A stretch of 64,000 bases of DNA from JANNPJ01 sp965200525 (GCA_965200525.1 OZ241368.1:434001-498000); one strand, 5' to 3'. Positions 48,775 to 59,100 are shown, numbered from the stretch's first letter. The notes: generated by a model from the letters alone, not told the origin. Program-made: numbers and translations.

Positions 48775-50120
48775 GGCACCGTCGATTTGGACGGCGAGAT
48801 CACTGGATCCGTCTCGGGCACAGTCATCGCCGCGCAGGGTCTCGACAGATTCGAGCACGAGCAGGGTCACTGCGAAGAGGTCGAACTCAAGTCTTGAGAG
48901 TGGCGGGGCCGGGCGTCGGGCCGCACCGCGCCAGCCCGGCCTCCCGGCAGTGCGGCCCGGTGCCCGGCCGGCGGGCCGCCCATGCCCGCATCGGTTACGG
49001 TGGCGAAGCAGCGCGGTAAGCAAACCCCGAGCCCACGGTTTCCGGACATCCGGAGCAGGAACGGTTGCGGGGAACGCATGGAACATCGACCAGGCTGCCC
49101 ACCGGATCAGGATCCGACCAGGACGCAGCCGAGTGCGAGGCGCCCCCCTGGCTCCTGAGCACGGCGCTTGCTGTTCTGCAGGCGCTGGCCCTCGACGCCA
49201 TCACCGGATACGGTCCCGAGCACCTCGCCCCCCACCTCACGGACTGCTCCGTCCGGGGACCGTTGCCTCCCGCGACGTTCCGGTGATCACCGAAATACTC
49301 GGGATGGGTAAACCCCCCACCACCATCGTTGCGGTTGATGGTGGTGACCTGTGCCGCTCGATCGTGGTGAACCCGGTTGCCTGCAGCCTCCCCAGCGGCA
49401 GACGCCGCCGCGCACGGCCCAGGCGCCTCTGACGTTGACGACCTTGATCACGTCGTCACGGCCACGGGCCCACCACCGCCTCGGCTGGTGGCTGACAGCT
49501 GATGACTGATGAATCAGACGCCACGCCGGGGCCGGCGACCAGCTTGAGGACGAGCGTCCCCCACGCCCCATCTGCACGCGACCGAGGTGCCGCGCTCCTC
49601 CCCCACGACACGGCAGACAGGCTGAGAACATATGGTCCCCAAGGCAACTCTCGTACCGGACGAGCGCGCAGATACGGCCCGCCACCATCCCGGGCCCCGT
49701 GAGTCGCGACCCCAAGGCTTCTGCTAACGCAGCCTCGCACCCACAGCCACCAGCCGAACGACACCGGCAGGTGGACTGCTCCATCGACGAGTAGGCGCGC
49801 GCCTGCCAGCTCACATGAGACCCAGAGCGTTGCCTTGCCCATGGCCTCGGCCGGTGTTTCGTGGTCGGCAGGTAGCCGAGGTCGGGGGCAGGTCGGCAAC
49901 AGGTCGGCACCCAAGTGGGAATACGTCGCATTAGCGCGGACGCTGTGACCGGTCGAACGAACTGTGCCGGCTCAGCCTGCTGGGCCGGTTCGTCGAGCGC
50001 AGCCACGAACGGGGTGGCAACATTCCTTGTCGCGGTTCGAGTGCAAATGCACTGCGGGGGTTGAGCCATCGGCTCCCAAGGCGTGTCGAGACCACGTGTC
50101 CCGACCAGCCGGAGGTTCCC
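48775..50120. other. long gap with at most one small ORF
   Basis: 1346 bases. The only plausible coding piece is a TTG-started 73-aa frame (49065-49286). A 10-bp hairpin lies at 49318-49346 (CACCACCATC, 9-base loop, GATGGTGGTG). The remaining frames lack codon bias and similarity. The region may be the relic of lost genes. Confidence 0.5.
49065..49286 (+). CDS. possible 73-aa protein
   Basis: A TTG start with GGAG about 10 bases upstream; the middle part is helical (WLLSTALAVLQALALDAITGYGPEHLAPHL). Third-position GC is high, but no family was recognised. It could also be the remnant of a longer gene. Confidence 0.25.
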   Translation: MRGTHGTSTRLPTGSGSDQDAAECEAPPWLLSTALAVLQALALDAITGYGPEHLAPHLTDCSVRGPLPPATFR

Positions 50121-51002
50121 ATGTCTGTTATTGATCAATCTGCTGTCTCCGATTCCGACGAGAACGGCACTCCCCCCGGCGACTCGCACGGCGATGTCAC
50201 AGAGTCGATCCGCCTCATCGCCGAGCCCGACAACATGGTCGATGCTGCGATCGATGTGCTGGCCACGCGTCACCAGGTCTCCACGCAGGATGCTGTCGAT
50301 CTGCTCAACCAGGCCGCCGGCGACCACGACCGTCCCTTGGGCGAGGTGGCCAGGGACGTGGTCCTCATCGGACTGCCGTCCCTGCCGACTCAGATAGAAC
50401 TTCGTCCCAGCAGCTCCGCGGAACTGGCCACGGTTTCGCTGTCCGGGTCTTCCACTGACTCCACACCGCAGGCGCCCTCGGGCGTGGCCGCTGTGCAGCG
50501 AGCGTTGAGCGCGGTGGTCAGCTCCGCACTGTTGGAGAGACTGGTCGCGCTCGCCAGTTGGCCCGACGTGCTGAAAGCCGTCTCGGACCTGGCCGCCTTC
50601 GTCGTGCCCGGATGCGAGGCCGCTGCTGTGACCGTGCTGCGCGAAGGGGCACCAGCCACCGTGGTCTCCACCGACCACCGCGCCCGTCTCGTCGACGAGA
50701 CGCAGTACAGCAACGGACAGGGCCCCTACCTTCGAGCGGCTCATACCCACCAGATGGTGCGCATCGACGACATCAGCTCCCTGCCCGCGGGCCAGGCCTG
50801 GGCCCAGGCCGCGCTCGAGGTGGGTTTCGTCAGCGTGCTGACGCTGACGTTGCTCACCGGCACGCAGACGGCTGCCACCCTGAGCATGTACGCCAGTCGC
50901 GGCGACGGCTGGTCGGACGAATCCCTCGCGGCCGCGCAGGCCGTGGCCGATCAAGCCGGTAGTGCCATCGCCTTCGCTGAGCGCCTGATGACCGACAGCT
51001 GA
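50121..51002 (+). CDS. ANTAR-GAF regulator with reversed domain order
   Basis: 293 residues from ATG 50121 with GGAGGTT upstream. Residues about 25-85 form an ANTAR-like domain (VDAAIDVLATRHQVSTQDAVDLLNQAAGDHDRPLGEVARDVVL). A Ser/Thr-rich linker follows, then a GAF domain from about 135 to the end. The usual order in this window is GAF then ANTAR. The GAF motif reads GQGPYLRAA, with Tyr at the place of the Cys (GPC) seen in the other copies. Signal sensing may therefore differ. Confidence 0.8.
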   Translation: MSVIDQSAVSDSDENGTPPGDSHGDVTESIRLIAEPDNMVDAAIDVLATRHQVSTQDAVDLLNQAAGDHDRPLGEVARDVVLIGLPSLPTQIELRPSSSAELATVSLSGSSTDSTPQAPSGVAAVQRALSAVVSSALLERLVALASWPDVLKAVSDLAAFVVPGCEAAAVTVLREGAPATVVSTDHRARLVDETQYSNGQGPYLRAAHTHQMVRIDDISSLPAGQAWAQAALEVGFVSVLTLTLLTGTQTAATLSMYASRGDGWSDESLAAAQAVADQAGSAIAFAERLMTDS

Positions 51003-51068
51003 CATCACCACGGCGAGCAGCGGGCTCAGTGCGTGCGGCCCACGACCGGGGCGATCGGCCCGCCGGTG

Positions 51069-52043
51069 TCAGCGCCGGCGGGCCTGCTCGACCAAGTCCT
51101 GGACCGCCGCATGCCAGCCGGGGTGCGCGAAGGTGAAGCCCGCCGCCAGCAGCCGGCCCGGGACTACTCGGCGGCTCTTCAACAGCAGTTCGGTGTCCGT
51201 CCGCAGGGCCAGCGCACCGAATTCAGCCATCTGCCGGGTGGCCGGCAGCCCCAGGCGTCGTCCCCAGGCTTGGCGCAGGCCGCGCATCAGCTCTCGCTGG
51301 GGCAGCGGGCCCGGCGCGGCCAGATTGACCGGTCCGGCCAGGTCGTCGCGCTCGATCAGGAACTTCACCGCCCGGACGAAGTCCTCGCCGTGGATCCAGG
51401 AGACGTACTGCTCACCACCCGCGACCGGGCCTCCCAGACCGAGGCGGGTGATCCATGAGAGGTAGTCGAAGATCCCACCCCGGTCGGGCGTCATCACCAT
51501 GGCCGCCCGCAGCGCCACTCGGCGCGTCGCCGCAGTTGGCGCCTCGGCCTGGGCCTGCTCCCATCGGCGGGCGATGCGAACGCTGTACTCCCAGTACAGG
51601 GGGACGTCGGGTTCCTCGCCGCCGATGATCCCGTTCGTCTCGTCATGGGCCAGGTCGTCGCCCCGGCTACGGGCGTCGGCATAGATCGTGGCCGTACTCA
51701 TCTGCAGCCACACCTTCGGCGCACCCCCGGTCGGCCCGACCCGGGCGATCGCCTCCCCGATCACCCGAGTTGATTCGACCCGCGAGTCCATCATCTGGCG
51801 CAGGTTCGCGTCGGTGTAGCGACAGCTCACGCTTCGTCCAGCCAGATTGATCACGACTTCGGCCCCGTCCAGCTCGGACACCCAGGCCCCCAGGGTCCGC
51901 CCGTCCCAGACAGCGTGCCGGATGCCGTCCTCGAGCCGTTGCGGGCGCCGACTCAGAACGGTGACCTCGTCACCGCGGGCCAGCAGCGCCCGCCGCAGGA
52001 TGCCGCCGACCTGGCCGGTCCCGCCGGCAATCACGATCTTCAC
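51069..52043 (-). CDS. TIGR01777-type epimerase (SDR superfamily)
   Basis: 324 residues. The NAD(P)-binding start is KIVIAGGTGQVGGILRRALLARGDEV. Further family features are VINLAGRSV, LQMSTATIYADA, a PLYWEYSVRIARRWEQA region in place of the YxxxK, and the DUF1731 C-terminus (LLLKSRRVVPGRLLAAGFTFAHPGW). The substrate is unknown. GTG 52043 overlaps the TetR stop (GTGA), so the epimerase is translated from the same message under that repressor. Confidence 0.86.
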   Translation of the reverse strand: MKIVIAGGTGQVGGILRRALLARGDEVTVLSRRPQRLEDGIRHAVWDGRTLGAWVSELDGAEVVINLAGRSVSCRYTDANLRQMMDSRVESTRVIGEAIARVGPTGGAPKVWLQMSTATIYADARSRGDDLAHDETNGIIGGEEPDVPLYWEYSVRIARRWEQAQAEAPTAATRRVALRAAMVMTPDRGGIFDYLSWITRLGLGGPVAGGEQYVSWIHGEDFVRAVKFLIERDDLAGPVNLAAPGPLPQRELMRGLRQAWGRRLGLPATRQMAEFGALALRTDTELLLKSRRVVPGRLLAAGFTFAHPGWHAAVQDLVEQARRR

Positions 52044-52759
52044 GAGAGCCCCCGCTCCGCGCCGGCCGGCTTGCGAGTGCGGCGGATCCGCGAGCGCAGC
52101 GCCCGGCGGGCCAGCGGGCCGAGTTCCTCCACGACGTCGACCAGCGCGCCCAACTGCTCGAGGGCATCCAGGGCACTGGCACCACCCTGCGGGTCCACGC
52201 CTTCGTAGAGTTCCAGGCCGATGAAGGCGGCCGAGACGGCTCGGCTCAGGCCGGCCGGGTCGACCACCCCGGCCAGCGGCGAGTCGTTCAGTACGCGGAC
52301 CAGCACCGCCTCGATCTCGCCCACCCATTGGTTCAGGGCCTGCGCGGTGACCTGGGCCAGCGCGCCATCGCTCTGCCCCGCTGCCAGCAACTGCGCCAGG
52401 ACGGCGACATTGCCCTCGGCTCGTTCGACGCCGTGAATCTCGCGGCCCACCTCAAGCAGCTCCCCCAGAGAACCGACCGTGGCGAACCGCTCCCGGTACC
52501 GGGCGACCCGACGTTCGGTGTTACGGCGGCAGGCCTCGGCCAGCAGACCGTCCATGCCATCGAAGTGGTAGAAGATCAATGCCTGGTTCACCCCGGCCGT
52601 CGCCGCGACGGTCCGGGCCGAGGTGCCCGTGATGCCGTGCGTGCGCAGGGTCGTGATGGCGCTGTCGACGAGTCGCTCGGCCGTGTGTCCCCTGACCCTC
52701 TTCTTCGGCTCGGTGGTTGGCACCGGCTGCCCGGGCGCCCCGGATTCCGTGTCCGCCAT
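52040..52759 (-). CDS. TetR-family repressor of the epimerase operon
   Basis: 239 residues: AERLVDSAITTLRTHGITGTSARTVAATAGVNQALIFYHFDGMDGLLAEACRR is the HTH. The ligand domain is helical, without a recognised subtype. It is the first gene of a two-gene operon with the epimerase. Two near-identical 16-bp palindromes lie directly upstream, so it is almost certainly autoregulated. Confidence 0.88.
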   Translation of the reverse strand: MADTESGAPGQPVPTTEPKKRVRGHTAERLVDSAITTLRTHGITGTSARTVAATAGVNQALIFYHFDGMDGLLAEACRRNTERRVARYRERFATVGSLGELLEVGREIHGVERAEGNVAVLAQLLAAGQSDGALAQVTAQALNQWVGEIEAVLVRVLNDSPLAGVVDPAGLSRAVSAAFIGLELYEGVDPQGGASALDALEQLGALVDVVEELGPLARRALRSRIRRTRKPAGAERGLS

Positions 52760-52780
52760 GGCCAGTCCGCCTCACGCTAT

Positions 52781-52830
52781 TTGAGCGATCGCTCAACAGC
52801 ACCCTAGCAGCCTGTTGAGCGGTCGCTCAA
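52781..52830. promoter_or_regulatory. twin 16-bp TetR operators
   Basis: TTGAGCGATCGCTCAA (52781-52796) and TTGAGCGGTCGCTCAA (52815-52830) are both palindromic and 34 bases apart. The first is 22 bases upstream of the TetR ATG. The spacing of about three helical turns allows two dimers on one face. Confidence 0.85.
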
Positions 52831-53103
52831 TGTCTGCGCGACCGGGTGCCGAGCACGCAGGCCGGAACGACGGCGGCAGTGACGGCGGTCTCGTTCGTTC
52901 CGGGAAGGGTGAGAGCCCGGCTTCTGTTCCATCCATGGCGGTCTGTGAAGTGTCAATCCAGCACCGCTGCCGTGCCACAGGCCAGGCCTGGCCTCGCAGA
53001 CGAGGCGGCACGGGCGACCATCGCTCTTCCGATGATCTTGTCCCGCCCACGGCGGCCTGGTGACCAGGGCCGCGAGCCGGGACCGGAACTGGAGTTCTCG
53101 ATC

Positions 53104-53379
53104 ATGCTCGACCGCACCACCGATTCGACCGGCACCACCCACGCGACCAGCACCACCCGACCGGGCGACGGTGAATTCGTCGGGGTCAGCGCGAGCACGC
53201 TGCTGTCCCCCGGCCGGATCCACTGCCACCTGACCATCCCTTCCAGCAGTCACACCCGCAACGCCCAGATCGAGGTGCTCAGCCCGACGACGGTGGCCGT
53301 GCTGGAGCGCCGGCTGGCCGAACAGTTCGGTGAGGACGTCGAGGTGTTCGAGGCCTGCCGGGTGACGGACGCCGGCTGA
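53104..53379 (+). CDS. hypothetical 91-aa protein
   Basis: ATG 53104 with GGAG 10 bases upstream. A Thr/Asp-rich N-terminus is followed by a beta-type core (FVGVSASTLLSPGRIHCHLTIPSSSHTRNAQIEVLSPTTVAVLERRLAEQFGEDVEVFEACRV). No family was recognised. The open frame continues upstream to 52846 without coding character. It is convergent with the SDR gene. Confidence 0.5.
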   Translation: MLDRTTDSTGTTHATSTTRPGDGEFVGVSASTLLSPGRIHCHLTIPSSSHTRNAQIEVLSPTTVAVLERRLAEQFGEDVEVFEACRVTDAG

Positions 53380-53394
53380 CGGTTCGTCGCAGCC

Positions 53395-54372
53395 TCACCG
53401 CCGCAGCAGGTCCTCGCTCAGCTCCCACAGCCGCTGGGCCGACTTCGGGTCGAGCGAGCTCGACATGGCCTCGGAGGGAATGCTCTCGGCGGTGAGCGGG
53501 CGCGGCTCGTCATCCACGACCGCGATGTCGCTGTCCTTCAGGTACACCCCGCCGATCTGGCTCAGCAGCGGACTGGTGGCGGCGAAGACGATCGTCGCCG
53601 CCCCCTGGTCGGGGGTCTTCTTGCCGGCCGCCGGATCGATGATCGCCTGCCCGGAGTCGTCGATCAGCCCCATGGCCCGCAGCGCCACCTGGCTGAAGCT
53701 GCTCTCGCCCCCGACCACGACCCCCGGGTGCAGCGCATATCCGCGGATGCCCTCCCCTGCCCAGCGCCGGTCCAGTTCGACGGCGAACAGCACGTTGGCC
53801 TTCTTGGTCTGGGCGTAGGCGGCACCAGGGTTGTAGCTGCCGTCAGCGAAATTGACGTCGTCCCAGCGGATCTCTCCCATCCGGTGAGCCCCGGACGACA
53901 CGTTGACCACCCGGGCGGCCCCGGCGGCGCGCAGCGCGGGCCGCAGGGCCAGCGTGAGCTGGAAGTGACCGAGATGGCCGGTGGCGAACTGCGCCTCGTA
54001 CCCGCGGGCGTCGCGGACGACGTCCTTGGGGGACGGCAACGCGGCACAGTTGATGAGCACGGTCAGCGGACGGGCGGACTCGATCCGACGCGCGGCGAAG
54101 GCGCCGATGGAGGCCGGGTCCAGCAGGTCCAGCCGGCTGACCTCAACCCGCTCGAGGCCGGCCGTGGCCGCAGTGGCCCTCTCGACGTTGCGCGAGGCCA
54201 CCGTGACAGATGCTCCCGCCTTCGCCAGCGCCCGGGTCGTCGCCAGTCCGAGGCGGGAATGACCGCCGGTGATGACGACGGTGGTACCGGTCAGGTCCAG
54301 GCCGGCCAGGACCTCGTCGGCGGTCGAGGCGGGCGTGAAGGCGGATCCGAGGGGGTGCTGCAGCTCTGTCAT
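53395..54372 (-). CDS. short-chain dehydrogenase (retinol dehydrogenase/protochlorophyllide reductase-like)
   Basis: 325 residues, longer than classical SDRs and of the type named oxidoreductase/retinol-dehydrogenase-like. The cofactor motif is GGHSRLG (usual TGxxxGxG), followed by ASRNVERATAA, NCAALPS, NVSSGAH and YAQTKKAN with the Tyr-Lys pair. NADP(H) use is likely from the Arg after strand 2. It is divergent from a TetR gene with palindromic operators between, so it is probably that repressor's target. Confidence 0.86.
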   Translation of the reverse strand: MTELQHPLGSAFTPASTADEVLAGLDLTGTTVVITGGHSRLGLATTRALAKAGASVTVASRNVERATAATAGLERVEVSRLDLLDPASIGAFAARRIESARPLTVLINCAALPSPKDVVRDARGYEAQFATGHLGHFQLTLALRPALRAAGAARVVNVSSGAHRMGEIRWDDVNFADGSYNPGAAYAQTKKANVLFAVELDRRWAGEGIRGYALHPGVVVGGESSFSQVALRAMGLIDDSGQAIIDPAAGKKTPDQGAATIVFAATSPLLSQIGGVYLKDSDIAVVDDEPRPLTAESIPSEAMSSSLDPKSAQRLWELSEDLLRR

Positions 54373-54404
54373 GGTGATGCGTCCTCAGTCTCGAGCCCGA
54401 CCAG

Positions 54405-54457
54405 AAGTGGACAGGCTGTCCACTTAATCTAGACACAAACGGATAGGCTGTCCACAT
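54405..54457. promoter_or_regulatory. paired TetR operators, one perfect and one partial
   Basis: AAGTGGACA, GGC, TGTCCACTT (54405-54425) is a perfect palindrome. A second copy (54437-54457) keeps the right half (GGCTGTCCACAT) and a degenerate left half. The centres are 32 bases apart. Both lie between the SDR (start 54372) and TetR genes; the second overlaps the upstream ATG 54456. Confidence 0.78.
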
Positions 54458-54467
54458 GGAGGGACCG

Positions 54468-55058
54468 ATGCACTCGCCAGAACCAGCGCCGCGCCGCCGG
54501 CCGGATGCCGAGCGCAACCGGGGCAAGATCCTGGCCGCGGCCCGGGAGGCGTTCGCCGACGACGAGGCCGAGATCTCGATGGCGGAGGTCGCCCGCCGGG
54601 CCGGGGTCGGCATGGCCACCCTCTACCGGAACTTTCCCGGCCGCCGCGGACTGCTGGAGGCGCTGTACTCGGAGGAGGTCGATGCCATCTGCGCAGCGGC
54701 CGCCACCGCGCCGGGCCGCTCCGCCGGTGAGCGGTTTCAGCAGTGGCTGCACTCACTGTTCGCATTCTTCGCCGGCAAGCGCCACATCGCCTCGGAGCTG
54801 CTCAAGCACGCCGACCGCGACGACCCGGTGTTCGGCGGCAACCGGGACCGGGTCCTGGCCGCCGGGCGACCCCTGCTCGAGGCTTCCCAGCGCACCGGAG
54901 AGCTGCGGGCCGACCTGGATCTCGCCCAGATCCTCGACCTGATCCACGCCATTGCCACAATCCCCGGCGAGATCGGTTACGTGCAGCCGATTCTGGACGC
55001 CGCCCTGACCGGCCTGCGCCCGGCCGGCGCCGGGCGGGCAAGCTCGGCGGAGCGGTGA
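54468..55058 (+). CDS. TetR-family repressor
   Basis: 196 residues from ATG 54468, which has GGAGGG 4 bases upstream; ATG 54456 is inside the second operator and lacks a ribosome site. The HTH is ERNRGKILAAAREAFADDEAEISMAEVARRAGVGMATLYRNFPGRRGLLEAL. The SFAFFAGKRHIASELLKHA-like region places it near the SCO1712-type TetR subgroup. It probably controls itself and the divergent SDR. Its stop overlaps the next gene by GTGA. Confidence 0.88.
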   Translation: MHSPEPAPRRRPDAERNRGKILAAAREAFADDEAEISMAEVARRAGVGMATLYRNFPGRRGLLEALYSEEVDAICAAAATAPGRSAGERFQQWLHSLFAFFAGKRHIASELLKHADRDDPVFGGNRDRVLAAGRPLLEASQRTGELRADLDLAQILDLIHAIATIPGEIGYVQPILDAALTGLRPAGAGRASSAER

Positions 55059-55336
55059 GCTCACACCCGGTCGCCGACCTGCTGGCGCGTCTGCCCGAGG
55101 GCTGGAGCGAGGTGCGCTACCGCGAGCGGCGGTGGGGGGTCAGCCGCACCCGCCAGGCCGGTGGGCGCATCGAGAAGGTGTACGCCGAGGAACTCGGCGG
55201 AACCGGTGTGGTCAGCGCCAACCTCTACCTGCCCGGCGGAACCGACAGCGAGCGCGACGAGCAGTTCCGCCCCTGCGAGATGCCGGCCGCCGACGTCCTG
55301 GATTTCCTCAACGGCTGGGAGCCGCTGACCCGGTGA
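55055..55336 (+). CDS. small conserved hypothetical protein
   Basis: 93 residues from GTG 55055 overlapping the TetR stop. VADLLARLPEGWSEVRYRERRWGVSRTRQAGGRIEKVYAEELGGTGVVSANLYL and then RPCEMPAADVLDFLNGWEPL is a compact basic beta pattern that I recall as an unnamed actinobacterial family. It is translated from the TetR message. Confidence 0.7.
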   Translation: MSSHPVADLLARLPEGWSEVRYRERRWGVSRTRQAGGRIEKVYAEELGGTGVVSANLYLPGGTDSERDEQFRPCEMPAADVLDFLNGWEPLTR

Positions 55337-55339
55337 CGC

Positions 55340-56116
55340 TCAGTGGGCCTGTCCGGTCGAGGCCGTCGTGCCGCCGTCCACAGGAAGCCAGGCACCGGTG
55401 ATGTATCCGGCGTCCGGGCTCGCCAGGAACAGGACCGCGGGCGCGATGTCCTCCGGCCGGCCGGGCCGGCCCAGGGCGATTCGGTTGTTGGCCGCGGCCA
55501 GCACGTCGTCGTCCTGCTCCACCGCCGCGGTGATCTCGGTGATCGTCAGCGACGGCGCCACCGCATTGAGTCGCACGCCGCGCGGGCCGTAGTCGAGAGC
55601 CAGCGACTGCACGAAGTTCATGATCGCGGCCTTGGTGGCGTTGTACGCCGCCTGGGCCCAGTCGCCACCCAGGCCCGACACCGAGCCGACCACCACCAGG
55701 TTTCCGCCGGAGCGCTCCAGCTCGGGCAGGGCGTGGCGGGCCACGTGCACGAAGCCGTCGAGGTTGGTGCCGCGGATGGACTGCCAGTCTTCCAGGCTCA
55801 GGTCGTCGAACTCGCCGTGAATGTACGCGGCGGCGTTGTTGACCACGACGTCGAGGGCACCGAAGCGCTCGACGACCGCCGCGACCATCGCCCGGGCCGA
55901 GTCGTCGTCACTCACGTCGGCCGGCACCGCCAGGGTGCGCTCGGACGGCGCCACGGCCAGCGTCTCTTCCAGCCGGTCCTGGCGCCGGCCGCTGACCGCG
56001 ACGTTGGCCCCGTTGTCCAGAAAGGCCTGGGCGATGGCCCGCCCGATCCCGCTGCCGCCCCCGGTGACGAGAACGGTCTTACCGGTGAAGTCGTACGTGT
56101 TTGCGGTCACGGTCAT
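55340..56116 (-). CDS. short-chain dehydrogenase/reductase
   Basis: 258-residue classical SDR: TGGGSGIGRAIAQAFLDNGANVAVSGRRQDRL, NNAAAY, active site S in VVGSVSGLGG with YNATK, and the C-terminal YITGAWLPVDGG. GRR after the second strand suggests NADP(H). It is convergent with the small hypothetical gene (3-base gap). The substrate is unknown. Confidence 0.9.
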   Translation of the reverse strand: MTVTANTYDFTGKTVLVTGGGSGIGRAIAQAFLDNGANVAVSGRRQDRLEETLAVAPSERTLAVPADVSDDDSARAMVAAVVERFGALDVVVNNAAAYIHGEFDDLSLEDWQSIRGTNLDGFVHVARHALPELERSGGNLVVVGSVSGLGGDWAQAAYNATKAAIMNFVQSLALDYGPRGVRLNAVAPSLTITEITAAVEQDDDVLAAANNRIALGRPGRPEDIAPAVLFLASPDAGYITGAWLPVDGGTTASTGQAH

Positions 56117-56176
56117 CCTTCGAAAGGCAGGTCTGGACGCCGGTCCGCAACAGCGAGCGCGGCGCCCCCATTCCGG

Positions 56177-59100
56177 CTACCCGCGAGTTGGTCCGGCCGG
56201 CTCGAGCAGGCCCCGGAAGATCCGGGCCGTGGTCGCGTAGACCGCCAGCGCCGTCCGAACGCCCGGGGCCAGGTCGGGGCCGGCGCCGTCCCGGGCCTGA
56301 GCTTCCAGGTCGGCCAGGCACGCGGCCAGGCGGTGGGCGCCCAGGAGCGCGCTGCTCGAACCCAGAGTGTGAGCCACTCCCCTGATCACGTCGCGGTCCG
56401 GGACGGCGATGGCGGCGCCGAGGTCGGCGATCCACTGATCGGCCTGCCCCAGGTAGGAAGTGATCATCTCCTGGCGCTCCGGCGGAGCATCGGCGCCGAT
56501 GCTCTCCAGCAGGTCGTTCAGCGCGGCTAGATCGACGTACTCGACCCCGCCATCCTCGATCCCAGCAGCCTCGAACCCGGCAGCCTCGATCCCGATACTG
56601 CCCGCTGGGCGGCGTCCGCCGATCGTGGCCCCGAACGGCACCGACGCGAGAGCCTCGGCCACGTCGGCCGCCCGTACCGGTTTGAGCAGGTAGCCGTTCA
56701 TTCCGGCCTCGACGCAGGCCTTGCGGTCCTCGGGCAGCGAGCTGGCGGTCATGGCCACGATGTAGGGCTGACGCTCGGCGGCGAACTGCTCCCGGATGGC
56801 CCGGGTGGTCTCGAGCCCGTCCCGGTTCGGCATGTGAATGTCCATCAGGACGACGTCGTAGTCGTTGCGCCGCAGTGCATCCAGGGCCTCGTCACCATCG
56901 TCGGCGATGTCGATCGCGTGCCCGAGCCGGCCGAGGATGCCCTGCGCGACCTTCTGGTTGGTGTGGTTGTCCTCGGCCAGCAGGATCCGCAGCCGGCTCT
57001 CGGAGCGAGGGGCCGGAATCGGGGGCGCGGCCATGGCCGCCACGGTCGAACGGGGCTCGGCCAGGAGGTCGCCGATCAGCTGCTGCAGGGTCACGGCCCG
57101 CACCGGCTTGGTACTCACGCCGTTGACCAGGGTCGACCCGGTCGCGGCCGGTGAGGTCAGGCTGCTCAGGAGGATCAGCGGGAGGTTCGCGCCGGTGGGC
57201 CGTTCCCGGATCCTTCGCGCCAGCTCCCAGCCGTCGACGTCGGGCATGTCCTGATCGATGATCACCAGATCCGGGCCGGGCCGGGCCCCCAGGAGGTCCA
57301 GCGCCGCCTGCGCCCCACCGGCGTCCAGGCCGGTCGCTCCCCACGACCGCAGCAGCTCCCCCAGTACCCGCCGGCTGGTGGCGTTGTCGTCCACGACCAG
57401 GACGCGTACGCCCACCAGCGAGGTCATCGGCGCCCGGACGGACGGCTCGGGGTTCACCGCGGCCAGGGCCACGGTGAAGCTGAACGTCGAGCCGGCACCG
57501 ACGTCACTGATCACCGAGATGTCCCCGCCCATGGCCTGCACGATCGCCCGGCTGATGGCCAGCCCGAGCCCGGAGCCGCCGTACACCCGGGTGGTGGAGT
57601 CGTCGACCTGGCTGAACGACTTGAACAGCCGGTCCATCCGGTCGGCCGGGATGCCGATCCCGGTGTCGCGGACCGAGAACGTCAGACTCACCGGCATTTC
57701 CGGCGTCCTCGCGGTGCTCTCGGACGGGGCGGGGGCCGGCGGCGTCACGGCGACCCGCAGATGGATCTCGCCGCGCTCGGTGAACTTGGCCGCGTTGCCG
57801 ACCAGGTTGACCAGCACCTGGCGCAGCTTGCTTCCGTCCCCGCGCACCAACTGCGGACAGTCGGGCGCGAGCTCGGCCACCAGATCGAGGCCGGCGGCGA
57901 TCGGCGCGATCAGCGACAGGCTCTCCTCGACGCACTGGCGCAGGTCGAACGGGACCTGCTCCAGCGACATCTCGCCCGCCTCGAACCGGGAGAAGTCCAG
58001 GATGTTGTTGATCACCGCGAGCAGGGAGTCTCCACCCGTGCGAACGGTCTCGGCGTACTCGCGCTGCTGCGGGTCCAGGTCGGTGCCCAGCAACAGATCG
58101 GTCATGCCGATCACCGCGTTCATCGGGGTGCGGATCTCGTGGCTCATCGTCGCCAGGAAGGCCGACTTGGCCGCCGAGGCCGCCTCGGCCAGGCGGGCCG
58201 CCTCGGCCATCGCCTCGATCGCGCGTCTCTGATCGGTGACGTCGGTGGAGATGCCACAGATGCCGTACATCACCCCGGCGGCGTCCAGCAGGGGAAACTT
58301 CACCGTGTCGTAGAAGAGCCGCCCGTCCGGGCCGTCCGTCCACTCCTCGCCGCAGTACTCACCGCGCTGGGCCTGCCGATCATTGGCCTGCCAGAGCGGA
58401 GCCAACTGCGCGTCGACGAAGAAGTCGTCCTGCCCGATCAGCTCGTCCTCGGTGAGCGAGAAGAGCCTCAGAAAGGGCTCGTTCGCCATCAGGTACCGGC
58501 CCTGAAGATCCTTGACGTAGATGATCGTGCGGCTATTGCTGAGGATCCCCCGCAGCATCAGCTCGCGGCTGATGATCTCCCGCTCGTACGACTCCTGCGA
58601 GGTCCGCCGGCGGCGGATCTGACCCCAGGTCGCCACCAGCACCCCGATTCCCACCAGGAGCGCGAGCGCGAAGGTGGCCACGGCCAGGAGCATCGACCAG
58701 CGCGCCGACGACCGGCTGGCCCGGACCGCCCGGTCGGCGGCCTGCTGGCGGGAGGTGTCCAGCGCCTCGATCAGGGCCGCATAACGGCCGAGATACTGCG
58801 TGACCTGGGTGAACCAGGTGGCAGGGGCGATGGCGCGCAGCGCGGCCGCATCCTGGCGAAGGATGTACTGCTCGACCTGCCGGAGGTACCGGGCTGAATG
58901 TCCGGAGTCGATCTCGGCCAGAACCTTCGGATCGATCGAGGTTCCGAGCAGGGCGACATTGGCCAGGTCGGCCTGGCGCGCCGCCATCCGGGCGGTGACC
59001 TCCAGCACCGCCGGCCGGCCAGCGGCCGTGCCGGCAGCCAGCATGCCGGCGATCTTCCCCCGTTCGCGGCCGATCTCCTCCGTGGTCGCCAGGAGGCTGA

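Noticed and set aside
49287..51011. A 574-aa minus-strand ORF
   Set aside because: It is the antisense shadow of the ANTAR-GAF gene plus open non-coding DNA; no domain similarity and biased composition.
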